Source: Eutreptiella sp. 'Long Island Sound 2002' (taxonomy: Eukaryota > Euglenozoa > Euglenophyceae > Eutreptiales > Eutreptiaceae). Taken from it: a stretch of DNA of 64,000 bases. The stretch lies in contig OZ038382.1 in NCBI GenBank assembly GCA_964036045.1, positions 85,721,918 through 85,785,917 of the forward strand, written 5' to 3'. How positions within the stretch are numbered: position 1 is the stretch's first letter; each line of letters opens with the position of its first letter. The position numbers were made by a program, and so were the translations under genes. Of the stretch, positions 20,285 through 32,332 are shown piece after piece. Under the pieces are notes generated by a model. That model was given only the letters and a program-made list of their open reading frames with translations, was not told the origin of the DNA and did not search any database.

Positions 20285-22165
20285 TCAATCCAGATGCCCC
20301 CGTCCCCAGGACGGAATGGTCCCCGGTGGCTGGTTGGTAGGCTGGCTATCGGTGTTGCTGCCCGCCTCCACACGCGTCCCGCTCCCTGGGGCGCTGCGCT
20401 CGTCGGGGGCCTGGTCCGCTGCCCCGCTCGCGGTCGCGGGCAGGTCATCCGCGGCGGTAGCATGCTCAGTTTTCCCCAGGGCAGTGTAATCGCGCTGGAG
20501 GTGTGCCCGGTGTGACACCGTGAGGGCAGACGCGCGGGGCAGCCGGTGCTGGGTCCGCGTGGAGGTCACTCCTGAAGGACTCCATGAAGGCATCGGAAGA
20601 GTCCTGGTTTCGGTTGTGCCCGCCGGGCGACGTTTCCCTGTCGGCTGCACGCTGGGGCGTGTCTGGTGTGGTGGCCCGGGCTTCGAACTTTGCGCGGGAT
20701 CCAGGTGGGCTCCGTGGTGGCGCCTTCCCCGGCGCGCTTGCGTCGACGTGATGCGCCGCGGTCGCGAAGGGGGCGGCGTCCGCGCGGCCAGCGGGTTGCA
20801 CCCTGTGGGCGTTGTGGGGGGGAGGCCGGCGGCATGCTCGGTGTCCAGCACTGGTTCATCAGGTCCCGTACCACGTTGGCCAGCGTTCGATGCCTCGTCG
20901 TATCCGCTTGCCGCCATGTCCGGCGGGCTGGCACGCTGGTTTTCCGGCTGGTCCGCCCCCCCGCTAGGTACCTCCGTGAAGGGTGGTCACCGGGCGGGTA
21001 GGTCCGCCGCTGGTGGTGGCGCTTCTGTCCGCTGCGGGGGTCCTGCCGTTTCCTCCCTGGCGTTCAACCGGGGCTCCTGGGGTTGTGGCTGGGCGGGCGC
21101 CGCGGGCGGCGTGGCTGCGCCGCCTGCCGGTTGCACCGACTCTCGGGTGTGGCCTTCAGGCACGGGCGTCAGCCCGGGCTGGCCTCCCCCATCGGTGGAC
21201 CGCGGGGTGTCAGCCGGGACGGTGGCACGCGTCGGGTCCGGGTCTGTGTTGCGTGTGTCGGGCTCTCTGTTGGCCGGATTGGTGTGCCGTGGTGTGGGCG
21301 GGGCTCCGGACGGGCTTGTGTCGCCGCTGCCTGGCGGGCTGCCCGCTGGCGGCCGCGTGTGGACGCGTTGGGTGGGGGTTGGGGTTGTGGAGCTGGGTCG
21401 CCTGTGGGGTCCGGGGTTGGGCCTATTTGCGGGTGTGCGGTGCCAAGGGGTTGCTCGGGTCGGGTGCCTACTGCCGCCGTATTCGTGAAGCTGGGTACGG
21501 CTCCCCTGGCGGCAGGTGACGCCCGGTGCTCCACGACCGCTGTGGCTGCGTGGTGTTGTGGCTGGTGTCGTTGTGCCGCCCGTTTGGATGCACGTCCTTG
21601 TCGGGGGCTCTGTGGCGTGCCGGCCCCCGATGGTGCCGGAACGCCCGTAGTCCGTGTGGCGTCGGTGGCCTGCGGTCGGTGTGGTGAGTTGACGGTTGCG
21701 TGGGGGGTGAAGGTGGACGGGCTGGAGGACGTGGAGGCCGTTGGGCTTTGAGGCGCGTCGACCCCCGATGGTGCCAGAGCGCGCACATTTGTCGCCTTGG
21801 TTGCTGCTGTCGCGTGCGATCGGGGCGGAAGGGTGGTGATGGTCGCGGTTCTCCGGGGGGAGAAGGAGGAGCTGTGGTGCTGGGCAGCTCCGGCCATCAT
21901 CCTGGCCACCGCCGCATTGCCGTACGTGCCCGGCCGCGGCGATGGGACATGCGGCTGTTGGGCGCGCTGTGCCAATGGCGCGAGGCTGCGGGGGAGGGGT
22001 ATGCCCCTCCACGTGAGATAGGCCGCCATCAACCTCTCGGGCGCCCCCTCGATCAGGGCCTTGCTGCATCGAAGGAAATCTCCTCATTCGCCGTCATGGG
22101 CGCCGCCGACGACCCCCATGGCCCACTCCGCGTCCCCCACCAGCCAGCCGAAGGTGAACGGGAGG
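20285..22165 (-). pseudogene. Minus-strand Pro/Thr-rich ORF region, broken by element 2
   Basis: From 22,165 leftward the frame reads 'PFTFGWLVGDAEWAMGVV', meets an in-frame TGA at ~22,085 (a Trp codon would fit), and continues in the same frame as 'MAAYLTWRGIPLPRSLAPL' before entering ~300 codons of Pro/Thr/Ala/Ser-rich sequence. Across one copy of GGAGG it joins the frame at 33,382 without shift, so element 2 landed in this open frame. The part below ~21,170 is in other frames and is weak. Confidence 0.45.
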
Positions 22166-22874
22166 AGTAAGAAAAAGTCACTGCCATGTCCTTCTTGTAG
22201 GGCTTGATCCAGGCCAAGCCCCCCTTTAAACCCTTTTGTTGATGCTAAGACAAACTTAAGTGTTTTTATCTCTCTTTTGTTGCCTAAAGTACACATTCTC
22301 AAAGTAACTAGGGTTGTGACCCTAGCCCCCCATGAAGTTCACCCCTACCACTCAACTGAGCGGAGGTACCTTCCTTCATGGAGGATATACCGAAATATAG
22401 GAGGCATTTCATGCCTTAGGCCTTGGTGGTTAAGCCTAGTGGTCTCCCACCCCAAGACCCCTATACTCAATTGTTTCTACCACTTATTGTGGTCCTACTT
22501 TGTAACTGTTTCTGAATTCAGTTGCTTGGCCAAGTCATTTTCTGTGTGGTCCTGACATCTATGCCCCACATTCCTAACCAGCACCATTTCACCCAAAGGA
22601 GTGCACATGAAGTGCCTAATGCTATCTCTGAGGCAAGAGTCAGACCAACTTTCATATCAAATCTTTTGTATTATCCATTTGTGATTGAATCTTTGTGTAT
22701 AAACCTGCTTTGTCTATCTGCAGCCCTTCTGTGTTACACTGGATTCCAAAACCAGTCATTGATTCGATCCACATCCTGTTCTTGCTCTACTTGCTGCTTT
22801 GGTTTGGGTTTTCAACTACAAAACCTGCAGGAATACATCAAAATATCTAGGGGATAAAGCAAGGACATCTTTCC
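22166..22874 (+). repeat. 5' LTR of element 2 (709 bp)
   Basis: Direct repeat of 32,668-33,376, equal in length. Apart from its atypical AG...CT ends it behaves as an LTR: a target duplication outside and a primer site inside. Confidence 0.93.
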
Positions 22875-22884
22875 GGTAGCAGAG
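22874..22884 (+). other. Primer-binding site of element 2, initiator tRNA-Met type
   Basis: CGGTAGCAGAG at the LTR edge matches TGGTAGCAGAG in ten of eleven positions, the same primer class as element 1. Confidence 0.8.
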
Positions 22885-22955
22885 ACAGTCCCTTGTGACC
22901 TTTTGAACCGACCCTGAGAAGAAGTGCAGCACAAAAACTCAACAACAAGTTCATC

Positions 22956-25900
22956 ATGTCCACGCCAAGCGTCAGGACCTGGCCCATCAGAACTGTCCGA
23001 GTGCAAATGGGCAGCATGGCCCACCCTATGAGTGAACCACCTTACCGAGCTCCACAACATCTCAGTGGCGCATCTGGATCCCAAGGAGATCCAGAACGCA
23101 GAAGGGCGGAAGAAAATATAGGCCTTACCACCGAGGCCTTAGCAGCACACGGTGGAGACAGCTTCAGTCACCTCCACAGATGTGTAGCTGCCTCAGTATC
23201 CAGATCCAACTGTCCGGCTTCATCCTCAACAGCGATTGAAGGCCCTGAGGAGTATGAGGAACTGAGGAAGGAGATGGATGAGTACATCCTACATGAGGAG
23301 TACTACAAATCCATTCGTGGGGAAGATGGAGAGGAGCCATTGGCTGTACATGGATCCAGACCACGTACAGACCTAGGGTCCTACGCGCACTCTGGTCCGC
23401 CGTCCGACAGAGCCGAGACTGCATCCCTGCCAAGACGACCAAGACCTGAGTATCCAAGACCATGCTGTCCAACCCCAAGGGCTCCCGAAGTGGGCCCGAC
23501 TCGAGTCGAAGAACAACATCATCCAAGGCCAACCTACGGTGCCCTGGATCATACGGCCGAGCTGTTGGCCAAACTCCTGTCTGGATCAGAAGATCCAGAT
23601 GTGAGGGCCCTATCGGAGGCCATTAAGGCTAAACTGGGTATTGCAGAACCCTTACCCAAGCCAGAGTTGCCCCCTCTCTCTCCAGGACTGAGTAGCCTGG
23701 CCGAAGATCTCAAGAGATCAAGGGTCTCAAGGCTGTTGCCTAAGGTCACCTGCCCCAGCGCCTTTCACCCCCGTGCCAGGACAGTGCCTATGGCTGATCT
23801 ACAGGACGTGCCTGTCACAGAGATTGAGAGAAGAGGGCTGTCAGCCCTGGCACCTCTTGCCGGCGTGTCGCCTTCAGGCCTAACTCCGGGGGGTGGGAAG
23901 ACGGGCAGACCAATTGCCCAGGCGAACATCCAGCTGGAACTGCCGGAGTTCGACCCCAAAAATCTGCCCGAATGGGCAGAAGAATTTGCAGAGTTCCTTT
24001 TGTTGACTGGCCAATCCCATGTGGATGTGGCCACCAAATGTTCACTGCTAAAACGCTCATGCAAAAAGAAATTTTTGCAAAAACAGATGAAACAGATTGT
24101 GAAAACCTGTTCTACCTGGGCAGAGGTACTCCTGAGGTTGGAGAAAACATTCCCAGTCTATGAGACTGACCTCAGCGTACGCACACAGATCGAGGAGCTA
24201 CCTATGCTCCCTGAGTTTCCATCCGCTGCGCGAATTTCTGAATATGTGTGCGACTTGGAGTACTTGTTTTCGAGGATGAACGTGGGCTCCTACGGAGGCA
24301 CTGAGCCCCACCTGTGGCTCATGAGTAAGATCCCCCAACGTACGTGGGATGATTGCTGCTCCACCTCTGAGAGGAAGAGCAGGACCCACTCGTACGATGA
24401 ACTGGTGGATCTCTTGATTGAGCTAGCTCTTGAGAGAGAGAATGACTCCCACATGGAGAAATTCCTCAAGAAGCATTTGGGACGAGGTGGTACCCCTACC
24501 CCCGAACGTGGCGAAGGGAAAGGGCATAAAAATCCCACTAACACCAACCAGGGAGGTGGTAAAGGGAGGGGTAACCTACGTGCCATGAATGAGGTCAAAC
24601 CTGATGCAGGTACACCCCCCCTGTTCTACTGCAGACCTGTCAATGACAAGGGGGGACCTTGTCATGCCTCTGACTGCGATCTCCGCAGTGGCTGTATGCT
24701 GCAGATGAAACGTCAGCAGCATACCAAAGATGGGAAAAATGTGACCCATCAGGACCATTTCAGGTGTACCATCACCTGTGGTTACTGTGGCAAACGTCGT
24801 CACTACGAGGACGAATGCCACATCAAGAAACGCGAGAGTGACAAACTCAAGCGTCAGGAGGCGGAACGCCAGAAGACCCAGACGCCCGCCAGAAATCCCC
24901 AGAATGGGGATAAAGGTGGTAAAGGAGGTGGCAAGGGGGGTGGCAAAACTGGACCCCCTAACCCCCAGAGGCGCTCATCAGCGCCCGTTGCTACACCCAC
25001 TCCTTCTGCTACACCCGCTCCAGCCGCAGGTGACCCCAAGAAACGCCCCCAAGGGGATAACGCTACCCCTGAGGGGAATGATTCCAAGAAGAGGCGCTTG
25101 GCCTGGATGGCCAAATCCCTCATGGCTGCAGGGGTGGATGTGAAGTTCCCTGATGAGGAATGGGGGGGCGGCTCCGAAGAGGAGGACTTGGTTTTCTGGA
25201 TCCTCGTGAAAATCGGGGATCAGGTTTTTCGAGCGGTGCTTGATACCGGTGCAACACTTTCCATAGTGGCCCGGCGCCTGCTGAAGACTTTCAAGAAAAC
25301 TAAGACCGTGGCCATGAAAGTAGGGGATGGGCGTACCATCCATTTCTTGGCGGGGGTCGATGTGACTATATGTCTGGGCGACGAAACCGTGACCCAACAC
25401 TGCAGAGTGTTGGACACTGACGCCTTTGACATCGTCATTGGCACCGACTTTCTACGAAGAAACCCCCAGGTAAAAATGCTGTCCCTACAGCGTCCCCCTT
25501 CTTTGCACTGCGGCTTTGGCAGTGGGCTATTCTCCGTACCTTTGGAGCTGTCAGGACGAAAAGAGTCTGGGCTGCGCTACGCAGCCAAGACGAACTATCG
25601 TACTGAAAACTACCAATTGGCCCGTCACGTTCTTGAAAATGGACTGGCGGCCCTTCAGGTAAACCTGGATGAGATCCAGGTGGAATTGTTTGCGAGCAAA
25701 CAACAGCTCATCATGCAGTTGTACTGCTCGAAACAACTGAACAATGCTTTCCGTTTCTTCTGGAAAGCAATGGGCCTAGCGTATGCTAACCCTCCCTTCT
25801 CCCTGCTCGCGAAGGTTCTAACCAAAATCGCTTATGAGGGAGGAAGGGTTGTTATGTGCACCCCTGACTGGGGTTGCTCTGGTGAACATGCTTACTGGCG

Positions 25901-27224
25901 CCGTATGCTAGATCGAATGACCGTGGGAAGAGTGCAACTCCCCGACGGCCCCATCTATGTGCCTGAGGACTCAGACACAGCTATGCAGGCCCCTGAGTGG
26001 GCCAGTTTCCTGTCCATCGTCGATGGATCTCTCAATCCTGTACCCCTGTGTGACCTAGACCAGGTGCTACTGAAAGAGGTCATGGCCGAAAATCGTGGCC
26101 TGACCCTTTGTGGTTTCAAAAATCGATCTCCTGAGCACCTATCTGCCACACTTACAGGGTGTGAGTCTCCCCATGACTATCTGGGACCTGCAGCTGTAAA
26201 GGAGGATGCTGTCGACCAACTGTCTGAGATCGCCAGCACTATTCCCTCTGTTGATCCCAGCTGTGTTGACCTAAAACATAGTGCTTTCCTAGCCCAGCTG
26301 TTGCTAGAGGAGGTAGATGTAGAGTCAACCTCTGAACCCGCTTCCCCTGTTGGGAAGCCAGTGATACACATGGAGCCTGTGCACACAGGTGAACCCGTGG
26401 CCCGGAGTGCTGATGCTCTGGCGCGGCCTGCTGCTAATAACATGCCATTGTCTGAGCATGACACTGGGGAACTCCGGCGGCTGTTGTACCTGAAGGCCGA
26501 AGGTATTGAGCGCCAAGAGCGGCTGCAATACCTCAGACAGACCTGGAAATCCTCCATCTGGTCTGAGGAGGACGATGAGTCCTATACGCTGCCTGATCCT
26601 GAGATACCTCTAGTGTATTCTCTACACTATGGGCAGCAATGTTCCCCTGAGTGGGACGATGGTACTGTGCCTGCCGAAACTGCTGATCGGCAGAAAAAGA
26701 AAGAACATGGAAAAAGCAACCTCCACGCTGAGGAGGATTTCCTTCAGAAACTCGACAGTCTTCACCTTGACCCCCGCCTGAAGAAACTGCTGATAACCTA
26801 TGAGGAGGTGTTCGGCGCCTTGCCGCCTCCCCTTTCTTGTAAAAAACTGGTCGCGATGGACCTAAAATTGAAACCAGAATTTGAAAAGACGCGAGTGAGG
26901 CGTCGTCCCTATCCCGCTCCACAGGAACAGGTTGAAGAAATCGAGCGCCAGATCCAGGAATGCATAGATGCTGGCCTCGTTAACGAGTATAAGCACGGGG
27001 ACTATCCCCATCACTGCAGTCCCTGTTTCCTTGTTGCCAAACCAGGGTCGACTGCCCTACGTCTGGTTGTAGACTATGGTGAGGTCAATAAGAAAACCCA
27101 GAACCACTCAGGGAGTATTCCTAACATGGAAAACACCCTGGAGCGTATTGCCAAATGCAGGTATAAGACCAAAATGGACAAACGCTCTGGTTTCTGGCAG
27201 GTGGACCTAACCGCCGCAGCTTAG
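22956..27224 (+). CDS. gag-pol: Element 2 Gag / protease / Dam-like domain / RT N-terminus
   Basis: 1,422 codons from ATG 22,956, with Gag and Pol in a single frame, unlike element 1. A capsid-like region spans residues ~325-505 ('LPEFDPKNLPEWAEEFAEFL'), then a basic Gly/Lys tract and a knuckle CGYCGKRRHYEDEC (~residue 608). The retropepsin has DTGATLS near residue 757 and 'FDIVIGTDFLRRN'. A Dam-like domain follows at ~895-1,030 with 'ELFASKQQ' and NPPF at 25,788-25,799. RT begins near residue 1,300 ('LRLVVDYGEVNKKTQNHSG'). The frame ends at TAG 27,222-27,224 in the RT palm, where 'Q-ELLAFITPKG' is expected, so this is a nonsense change and not the natural end. Confidence 0.9.
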   Translation: MSTPSVRTWPIRTVRVQMGSMAHPMSEPPYRAPQHLSGASGSQGDPERRRAEENIGLTTEALAAHGGDSFSHLHRCVAASVSRSNCPASSSTAIEGPEEYEELRKEMDEYILHEEYYKSIRGEDGEEPLAVHGSRPRTDLGSYAHSGPPSDRAETASLPRRPRPEYPRPCCPTPRAPEVGPTRVEEQHHPRPTYGALDHTAELLAKLLSGSEDPDVRALSEAIKAKLGIAEPLPKPELPPLSPGLSSLAEDLKRSRVSRLLPKVTCPSAFHPRARTVPMADLQDVPVTEIERRGLSALAPLAGVSPSGLTPGGGKTGRPIAQANIQLELPEFDPKNLPEWAEEFAEFLLLTGQSHVDVATKCSLLKRSCKKKFLQKQMKQIVKTCSTWAEVLLRLEKTFPVYETDLSVRTQIEELPMLPEFPSAARISEYVCDLEYLFSRMNVGSYGGTEPHLWLMSKIPQRTWDDCCSTSERKSRTHSYDELVDLLIELALERENDSHMEKFLKKHLGRGGTPTPERGEGKGHKNPTNTNQGGGKGRGNLRAMNEVKPDAGTPPLFYCRPVNDKGGPCHASDCDLRSGCMLQMKRQQHTKDGKNVTHQDHFRCTITCGYCGKRRHYEDECHIKKRESDKLKRQEAERQKTQTPARNPQNGDKGGKGGGKGGGKTGPPNPQRRSSAPVATPTPSATPAPAAGDPKKRPQGDNATPEGNDSKKRRLAWMAKSLMAAGVDVKFPDEEWGGGSEEEDLVFWILVKIGDQVFRAVLDTGATLSIVARRLLKTFKKTKTVAMKVGDGRTIHFLAGVDVTICLGDETVTQHCRVLDTDAFDIVIGTDFLRRNPQVKMLSLQRPPSLHCGFGSGLFSVPLELSGRKESGLRYAAKTNYRTENYQLARHVLENGLAALQVNLDEIQVELFASKQQLIMQLYCSKQLNNAFRFFWKAMGLAYANPPFSLLAKVLTKIAYEGGRVVMCTPDWGCSGEHAYWRRMLDRMTVGRVQLPDGPIYVPEDSDTAMQAPEWASFLSIVDGSLNPVPLCDLDQVLLKEVMAENRGLTLCGFKNRSPEHLSATLTGCESPHDYLGPAAVKEDAVDQLSEIASTIPSVDPSCVDLKHSAFLAQLLLEEVDVESTSEPASPVGKPVIHMEPVHTGEPVARSADALARPAANNMPLSEHDTGELRRLLYLKAEGIERQERLQYLRQTWKSSIWSEEDDESYTLPDPEIPLVYSLHYGQQCSPEWDDGTVPAETADRQKKKEHGKSNLHAEEDFLQKLDSLHLDPRLKKLLITYEEVFGALPPPLSCKKLVAMDLKLKPEFEKTRVRRRPYPAPQEQVEEIERQIQECIDAGLVNEYKHGDYPHHCSPCFLVAKPGSTALRLVVDYGEVNKKTQNHSGSIPNMENTLERIAKCRYKTKMDKRSGFWQVDLTAAA

Positions 27225-29230
27225 GAGCTGTTGGCCTTTATAACCCCTAAGGGTCGTGTCTTCAAGTTGAAGGTTATGCCTTTCGGGGTGGCTAATGCCC
27301 CAGCGCTCTTCCAGGAGCTTATGAACAAAATTTGTACATACTGAGGCGCAGGCCTCTAGTGCAAGAGTTGATTTCTCGGGGTGCAGAAATGGAGGCTCAC
27401 ATCGACGACGTGAGTTTGGGTACTAATACCAAAGAGGACCATGTCCTTCTCCTCCGTGAATTTTTCATTGTCTGTCAAGAAAACCATCTCCGAATCAAAC
27501 TCGAAAAATGTGAGTTTATGAAAGAGGAGATGGAGTATTTGGGTTTCGACGTGGGGTATGGCTGGTGGAAACCAGCCGCGTCTAAGATGCAGCCCCTACA
27601 GGACATGCAGATTCGTGATGACCCTAAGAAGGGCCTACACGATGTGAGGAGTTTTGTGGGCGCCTGTAATTTCTATCGGCGTCACATCCACAATTTTACT
27701 TACTCCTCTGCACCCCTCACTGACCTAATCAAGAAAACTACTCCCTGGAGGTTGACCTCCAGAGAGGAAGAGTGTTACCAGGAGTTGAAGTAGAAGATTG
27801 CCTCCTCCAACTGCCTGGGAGTGCCCCGCCCTGAGGGCGAGATAGTCTTGATCACTGATGCCAGTGATGTAGGGGGGGGTGGTACGATCTACCAATGGCA
27901 GGAGCTTAACCCCGCTGAACTAACCCACTGCCATTATCGTACTACTGGACTGAACCGTGATGGTTCGTTGAAACATGACTATCCTACCAGTGAGTGGCGA
28001 CTGGTGCCACTGGGACACTGGGATTCGAAATGGAACCAAGCTCGTTCGAACTACAGCACCTATGACCAGGAACTCCTGGCCGGTATGTTGGTGCTATCGT
28101 CGCAATTCCGACTCCTGGGATCTAACCCTATTGTATGGCTGTGTGACCAGGAGCCTGTGAAGTCTTTTCAGAAGGGCCCACCACCGGAGAAAGCAAAGCT
28201 AAAACGGTGGTGGACTTACCTGAGCCAGTTCAGGCTGACAGTGCATCATATGCCAGGGATAAAGAATGAACTGTCTGACTATATATCGCGCAACAACTTC
28301 GATGCGCTTATTGGTCAGAGCTCTGAGGCCATCGCCGGAGAGGCTTTCCACCGTATGGATGTCCAGCCTGACCTGTCCATGCGCACTGCTGGAATCCTGG
28401 AGGGTTGGAGTCTAACCGACTATCAGTCAGAGTATGAAGAAATTCTCCAAACCCTCAGCACTGGTCTGGAACCCCGTGTCATTGACGGGCACCAGTGGTA
28501 TAAAAACAATCAGTACCTCTTCTACGAGGACCGAATTGTGGTGCCTGAGGCACAACTAGATGGGTGTCTACAGTGGTCCCATCTCAGTTCTGGTCACACT
28601 GGCGCTAATCGCTTAGTGGACTTCTTCCGTGGATGTTTCTACTCTAGTCTAACCCTGACTGAACTGAGGTCGCGTATGCAGACCATTGTGGATGCTTGTG
28701 GCTGTCATGCCAGCAAGCAGAGCGACAGTAGGGATAGGGGCCTGATCTCCAGCTTACCCATACCCTATTGTGCTAACTCTTGTCTCTACGTGGATTTCAT
28801 CCACGGCCTGCCACGCTTTGGCGGCTATGATAGTTGCCTCGTGGTCACCTGTGGTCTATCTCGCTTCACCCGTGTGTTCCCTTGCAATAAGAAAGTCACA
28901 GGTGAGCAGACTGTGAAAATGCTGGTCGAACAATGGTTCGAACCCTATGGAGCACCTAAGCAGGTGCACTCTGATGAGGATGTACGCATCCGCAGTGACA
29001 GTGGGTGGTACAAACGAGTGCTAAATGTCCTCAACGTGGAGGTAACCACAGGTGTGCCCTATACCCACACGTCTAACCCTCTCTGTGAGAGACAGAACCG
29101 TGTGGTGGAGCAAACGCTCAGAATCCTGATGAAACAGGAGCGCACCAAGGACTGGGTACGCCTAGTGCCCTGGGCAGTGCTGACCATGCACTCACAGCGG
29201 AGCTCTTCTACTTCACCCCCCAAGAACTGT
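27225..29230 (+). pseudogene. pol: Element 2 RT palm, RNase H and integrase (broken)
   Basis: Continues RT ('FITPKGRVFKLKVMPFGVAN'), shifts frame near 27,330, and shows the catalytic HIDD at ~27,398-27,409. A TAG at 27,791-27,793 ('ELK*KIASS', Gln likely) interrupts just before RNase H. RNase H has TDAS, YDQE and CDQE. Integrase has an HHCC finger at ~28,580-28,720 ('HLSSGHTG' ... 'CGCHASK') and core residues D in YVDFI, D in HSDED and E in LCERQ. Near 29,195 the frame shifts again. All catalytic residues survive, so the lesions are few and recent. Confidence 0.9.
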
Positions 29231-29961
29231 TCCATGGAGGACGACCTGCTGGGTTCTTCAAAGCCCCCTTTCCTGAGGACTTCAAGAGCCCTGTGGGAGA
29301 TTGGCTGGAACACAAGCAGTCTCTGGCTAACCAGGCTGGTACTAACCTGAGACACATTCGTGACCGTGAACAGAGCCGACGGAACCGCCTACGGCGACCT
29401 GCCAGCTTCAAGGTTGGTGACCTTGTTCTGGTACACCATTCACGCCTACCCTCTTGGCCACGTAACTGCCTACAGGACCCTTACTTTGGACCCTACCGTA
29501 TCATCAGGATAGATGGATCCAGGATCCATGTCAGGTGCAGTCCACGTCTAGATGGTGAACTGCTGTGTGCACCTAAGCAGTTGAGGCACTATCACTCCCC
29601 CGACGACTTGTCTTGGGATGAGTGGCGCCTCAGCGACAGTGAGGCTGCGCGTATAGACCTAGAGAACGCTGCCAGTCCAGAGGAGGCAGACGAACTCGAA
29701 GAGATGACTGCCGACGAGATGGCAGTCCATAGTTACTACGTGGTTGCAGGTATTGCTCGCCACGAGTATAAACAGGGCTGGAAATTCCTAACCCTGTGGG
29801 ATGGCTATGGGTTGTCTGAGGCGACCTGGGAACCTATGTCAGCCTTCATACAACCAGATGGGAGTATCAACCCCATCTTCCGCACTTACCTCGTTGAGAA
29901 CAACGAGGGTCAGCTCCTAACCCCTGCTGAGACTATGTCCCAGCGTAAGAAGCGAAACTAA
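29231..29961 (+). pseudogene. Element 2 integrase C-terminus and chromodomain
   Basis: Third frame of pol. It carries the integrase C-terminal fold ('FKVGDLVLVHH', 'FGPYRIIRIDGSRIHV') and a chromodomain at ~29,725-29,860 ('HSYYVVAGIARHEYKQGWKF' ... 'GYGLSEATWEP'). It ends at TAA. Without the upstream frame changes it would be the polyprotein end; it has no start of its own. Confidence 0.85.
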
Positions 29962-31210
29962 TTTCCCTGTGTCAGTCTACTGACAGGTGCAGTGAGCACT
30001 CTTCTGCAGACGTGCCTGAGTATGGGTGTAAGAGCAGTTGTCACAGTTGCCCCGCATTGCATCGCAGGACAGGACCGTTAGCCCCCCGTGACAACCACTC
30101 CCTGGCCGAAGGCCATTGGTTTTTCACAGACTACTGCTTACTGAGCACTGCACTGACCCTGTCTGTGCCCTGCAGACCCATGCCTATGGTTTCCAGCGTG
30201 AGCCAGGTGGCCGCTTATCAGGATTGCAGCCACCCAGCGAGTGTATGCCTTGTTGACCATGTGTTGCATGGGGACTGCCCTAATGTAATGACCTTGGAGA
30301 GCCAACGAAGAACGGTGGCTTACTACACCAGGGGGAATGACAAGCAAGGTGTTATGAGGCAAGGTGTGTCTTCCCTCCTTGGGGACAAGCGAGCCCACAG
30401 TTAGGACCCGTGACTGGTCCAGACCCATGGGGTTCTACCCTTCCTTACAGGGTTTACCATACCCCTATGTGTGCTACGTATGTCTGTGTGTGTCTCACTT
30501 CTCTCCCCAGCGTGGCTCCCGGAGACGGGGCTTCGCTGACATCGGACTGAAGGTCCTAATCAGGTACTATTACCACTCCTATGGCGCCCAAATTCTGTGC
30601 TGGCGCCTATCCTTGGGGGAAAACGGCAAAAGCCCTACCTACTAGAGGGGAGGGGTGGCCAAGTGTGCTAAGGGCATACAAAACGCCCATTTTTGCTACA
30701 GGCCAAAAGCTAACGCACTCACCTGCCCACGAGGAAAAGCACACGGGACAGGAGACACCACTACAGTACACTCACTAACGCCAGCACCGGCCTTCGGAGG
30801 CAGGGTGAGCACTCATCACTTGCACTCAACTCCTGCCAGGCCTGTCGACCCTAACCCCTACACAGGCTACTGGGTGCTGCTGTTGAAGATCACTCAGGCC
30901 CTAATGGCCCTCCTGTGAAGAAGACAAGAGAACACAGCGCTGCTAAGCAACTGTGGCCTAACAGGGGACGCCACAAAGCGTTTCCCCTGCTAGGGCTTGG
31001 AGGGAAGGGGTTCTCCCGTTGCGTGCACAGCGCAGATGTCGTTGAAGTCGAACTGCCCTCGCCAGTCCTGGCTGAGGCACAGTCATTTGATTTGTGATCA
31101 GCGCCCCTGTTTTGCTGGGGCAGAAAAATGGATAGCCGCCGAAGGCAGCAGCTGCGTGCACCAATCACCCTGAACCTCTCCCACCTGTACAACAGAGGCA
31201 AATGAAGGGG

Positions 31211-31291
31211 TGTTTGCGGCGGAGGAACCAAGCCACACTCCACGTATTATACGCTTCTCAGTGTGACCTATAATACACTGTCCGCAAACAC
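31211..31291 (+). other. Nested stem-loop in element 2 3' region
   Basis: GTGTTTGCGG (31,211-31,220) pairs with CCGCAAACAC (31,282-31,291). Inside it, GTATTATA (31,245-31,252) pairs with TATAATAC (31,269-31,276). Two perfect nested inverted repeats suggest a folded RNA element; the role is unknown. Confidence 0.6.
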
Positions 31292-32332
31292 GCTGAAGGA
31301 TCAGCTCCCCTGTCAAGCAAGCAAGCGTTAAGAGACTCCTCAGGTTCTCTTAAAGAACGTACCGAGGAGCCTCTGGGTAACCTAAACAAGGTTTACCGTG
31401 CGCAATTCGCGTGGCCTACCCTTTAATGCATCATGTGCACGCAAGGAAGGGAGGCTTAACCATATCCACACTGACTCAACCAGGAGGTGAGCTCCTCCTG
31501 GGCTAACCTACCTTACTCACCATGCATCGTGTGAATGCCGAATGAAGCGGACACAAAACAAGCCTAAGCGTTTTAAGCAACCCTACTTTAACGCCACGGC
31601 CATACACGAAGAAACGCTTTCTTTACTTACCTGTGAAGAAGGAAACAAGGGTGAATCTGGGGTACAGATAAAGCGTCACAGCGTGTCAATGCCTCGATTA
31701 GGCACATGCATCGCGAGCACAGCGAATATTCTAACCCTACGTGCGAGCTGCGCGCTCCATTCGCATCGCATACCTTTCATTCCTGTGCAGACCTGTGCAG
31801 AGCACGAGGAGGAACCTCCGACCCCCCAACGAACACAGCGTTGACAACCCTAACGTTTTGACGAAACAACCAACACGAACGCAATGCATGCGTGTGAGAT
31901 GACACTGACATACCTGAGAGCTGGGTTGTTGACCTGCTCTGTGGTGTGGGTTGAATTTGAAGACTTTTCTCTAAAGTTTATAAAAATTTTGATGCAACTG
32001 TGCAAAAATTTCCTTTAGAACTTTAAAAACTACGGCTCATACCTTCTTTTTCAAAAGCCGTTTACGCTTGCGCAACCCTTTTCTTGGAGTCTGCTTCCTT
32101 TGCGCTTGTCTGCGACTTTGAGTTATGTGTAAAAATGACGATTTTCCGCGTGGTTTCGTCGATTTTTAACGATTTCACTTGCTAAATCGCAACCCCTTCC
32201 GCTAAACCGCAGGAATCACTCCCTGCTGGTTACATTTTCTATTTTTTCCAGCTCCTGGAGGTTTGTGTCCTCCATTGGGAGTATTGCTCCGCCCTGACCC
32301 TTGGTCAGGACGTATACTAAAACGCTGTTTAT

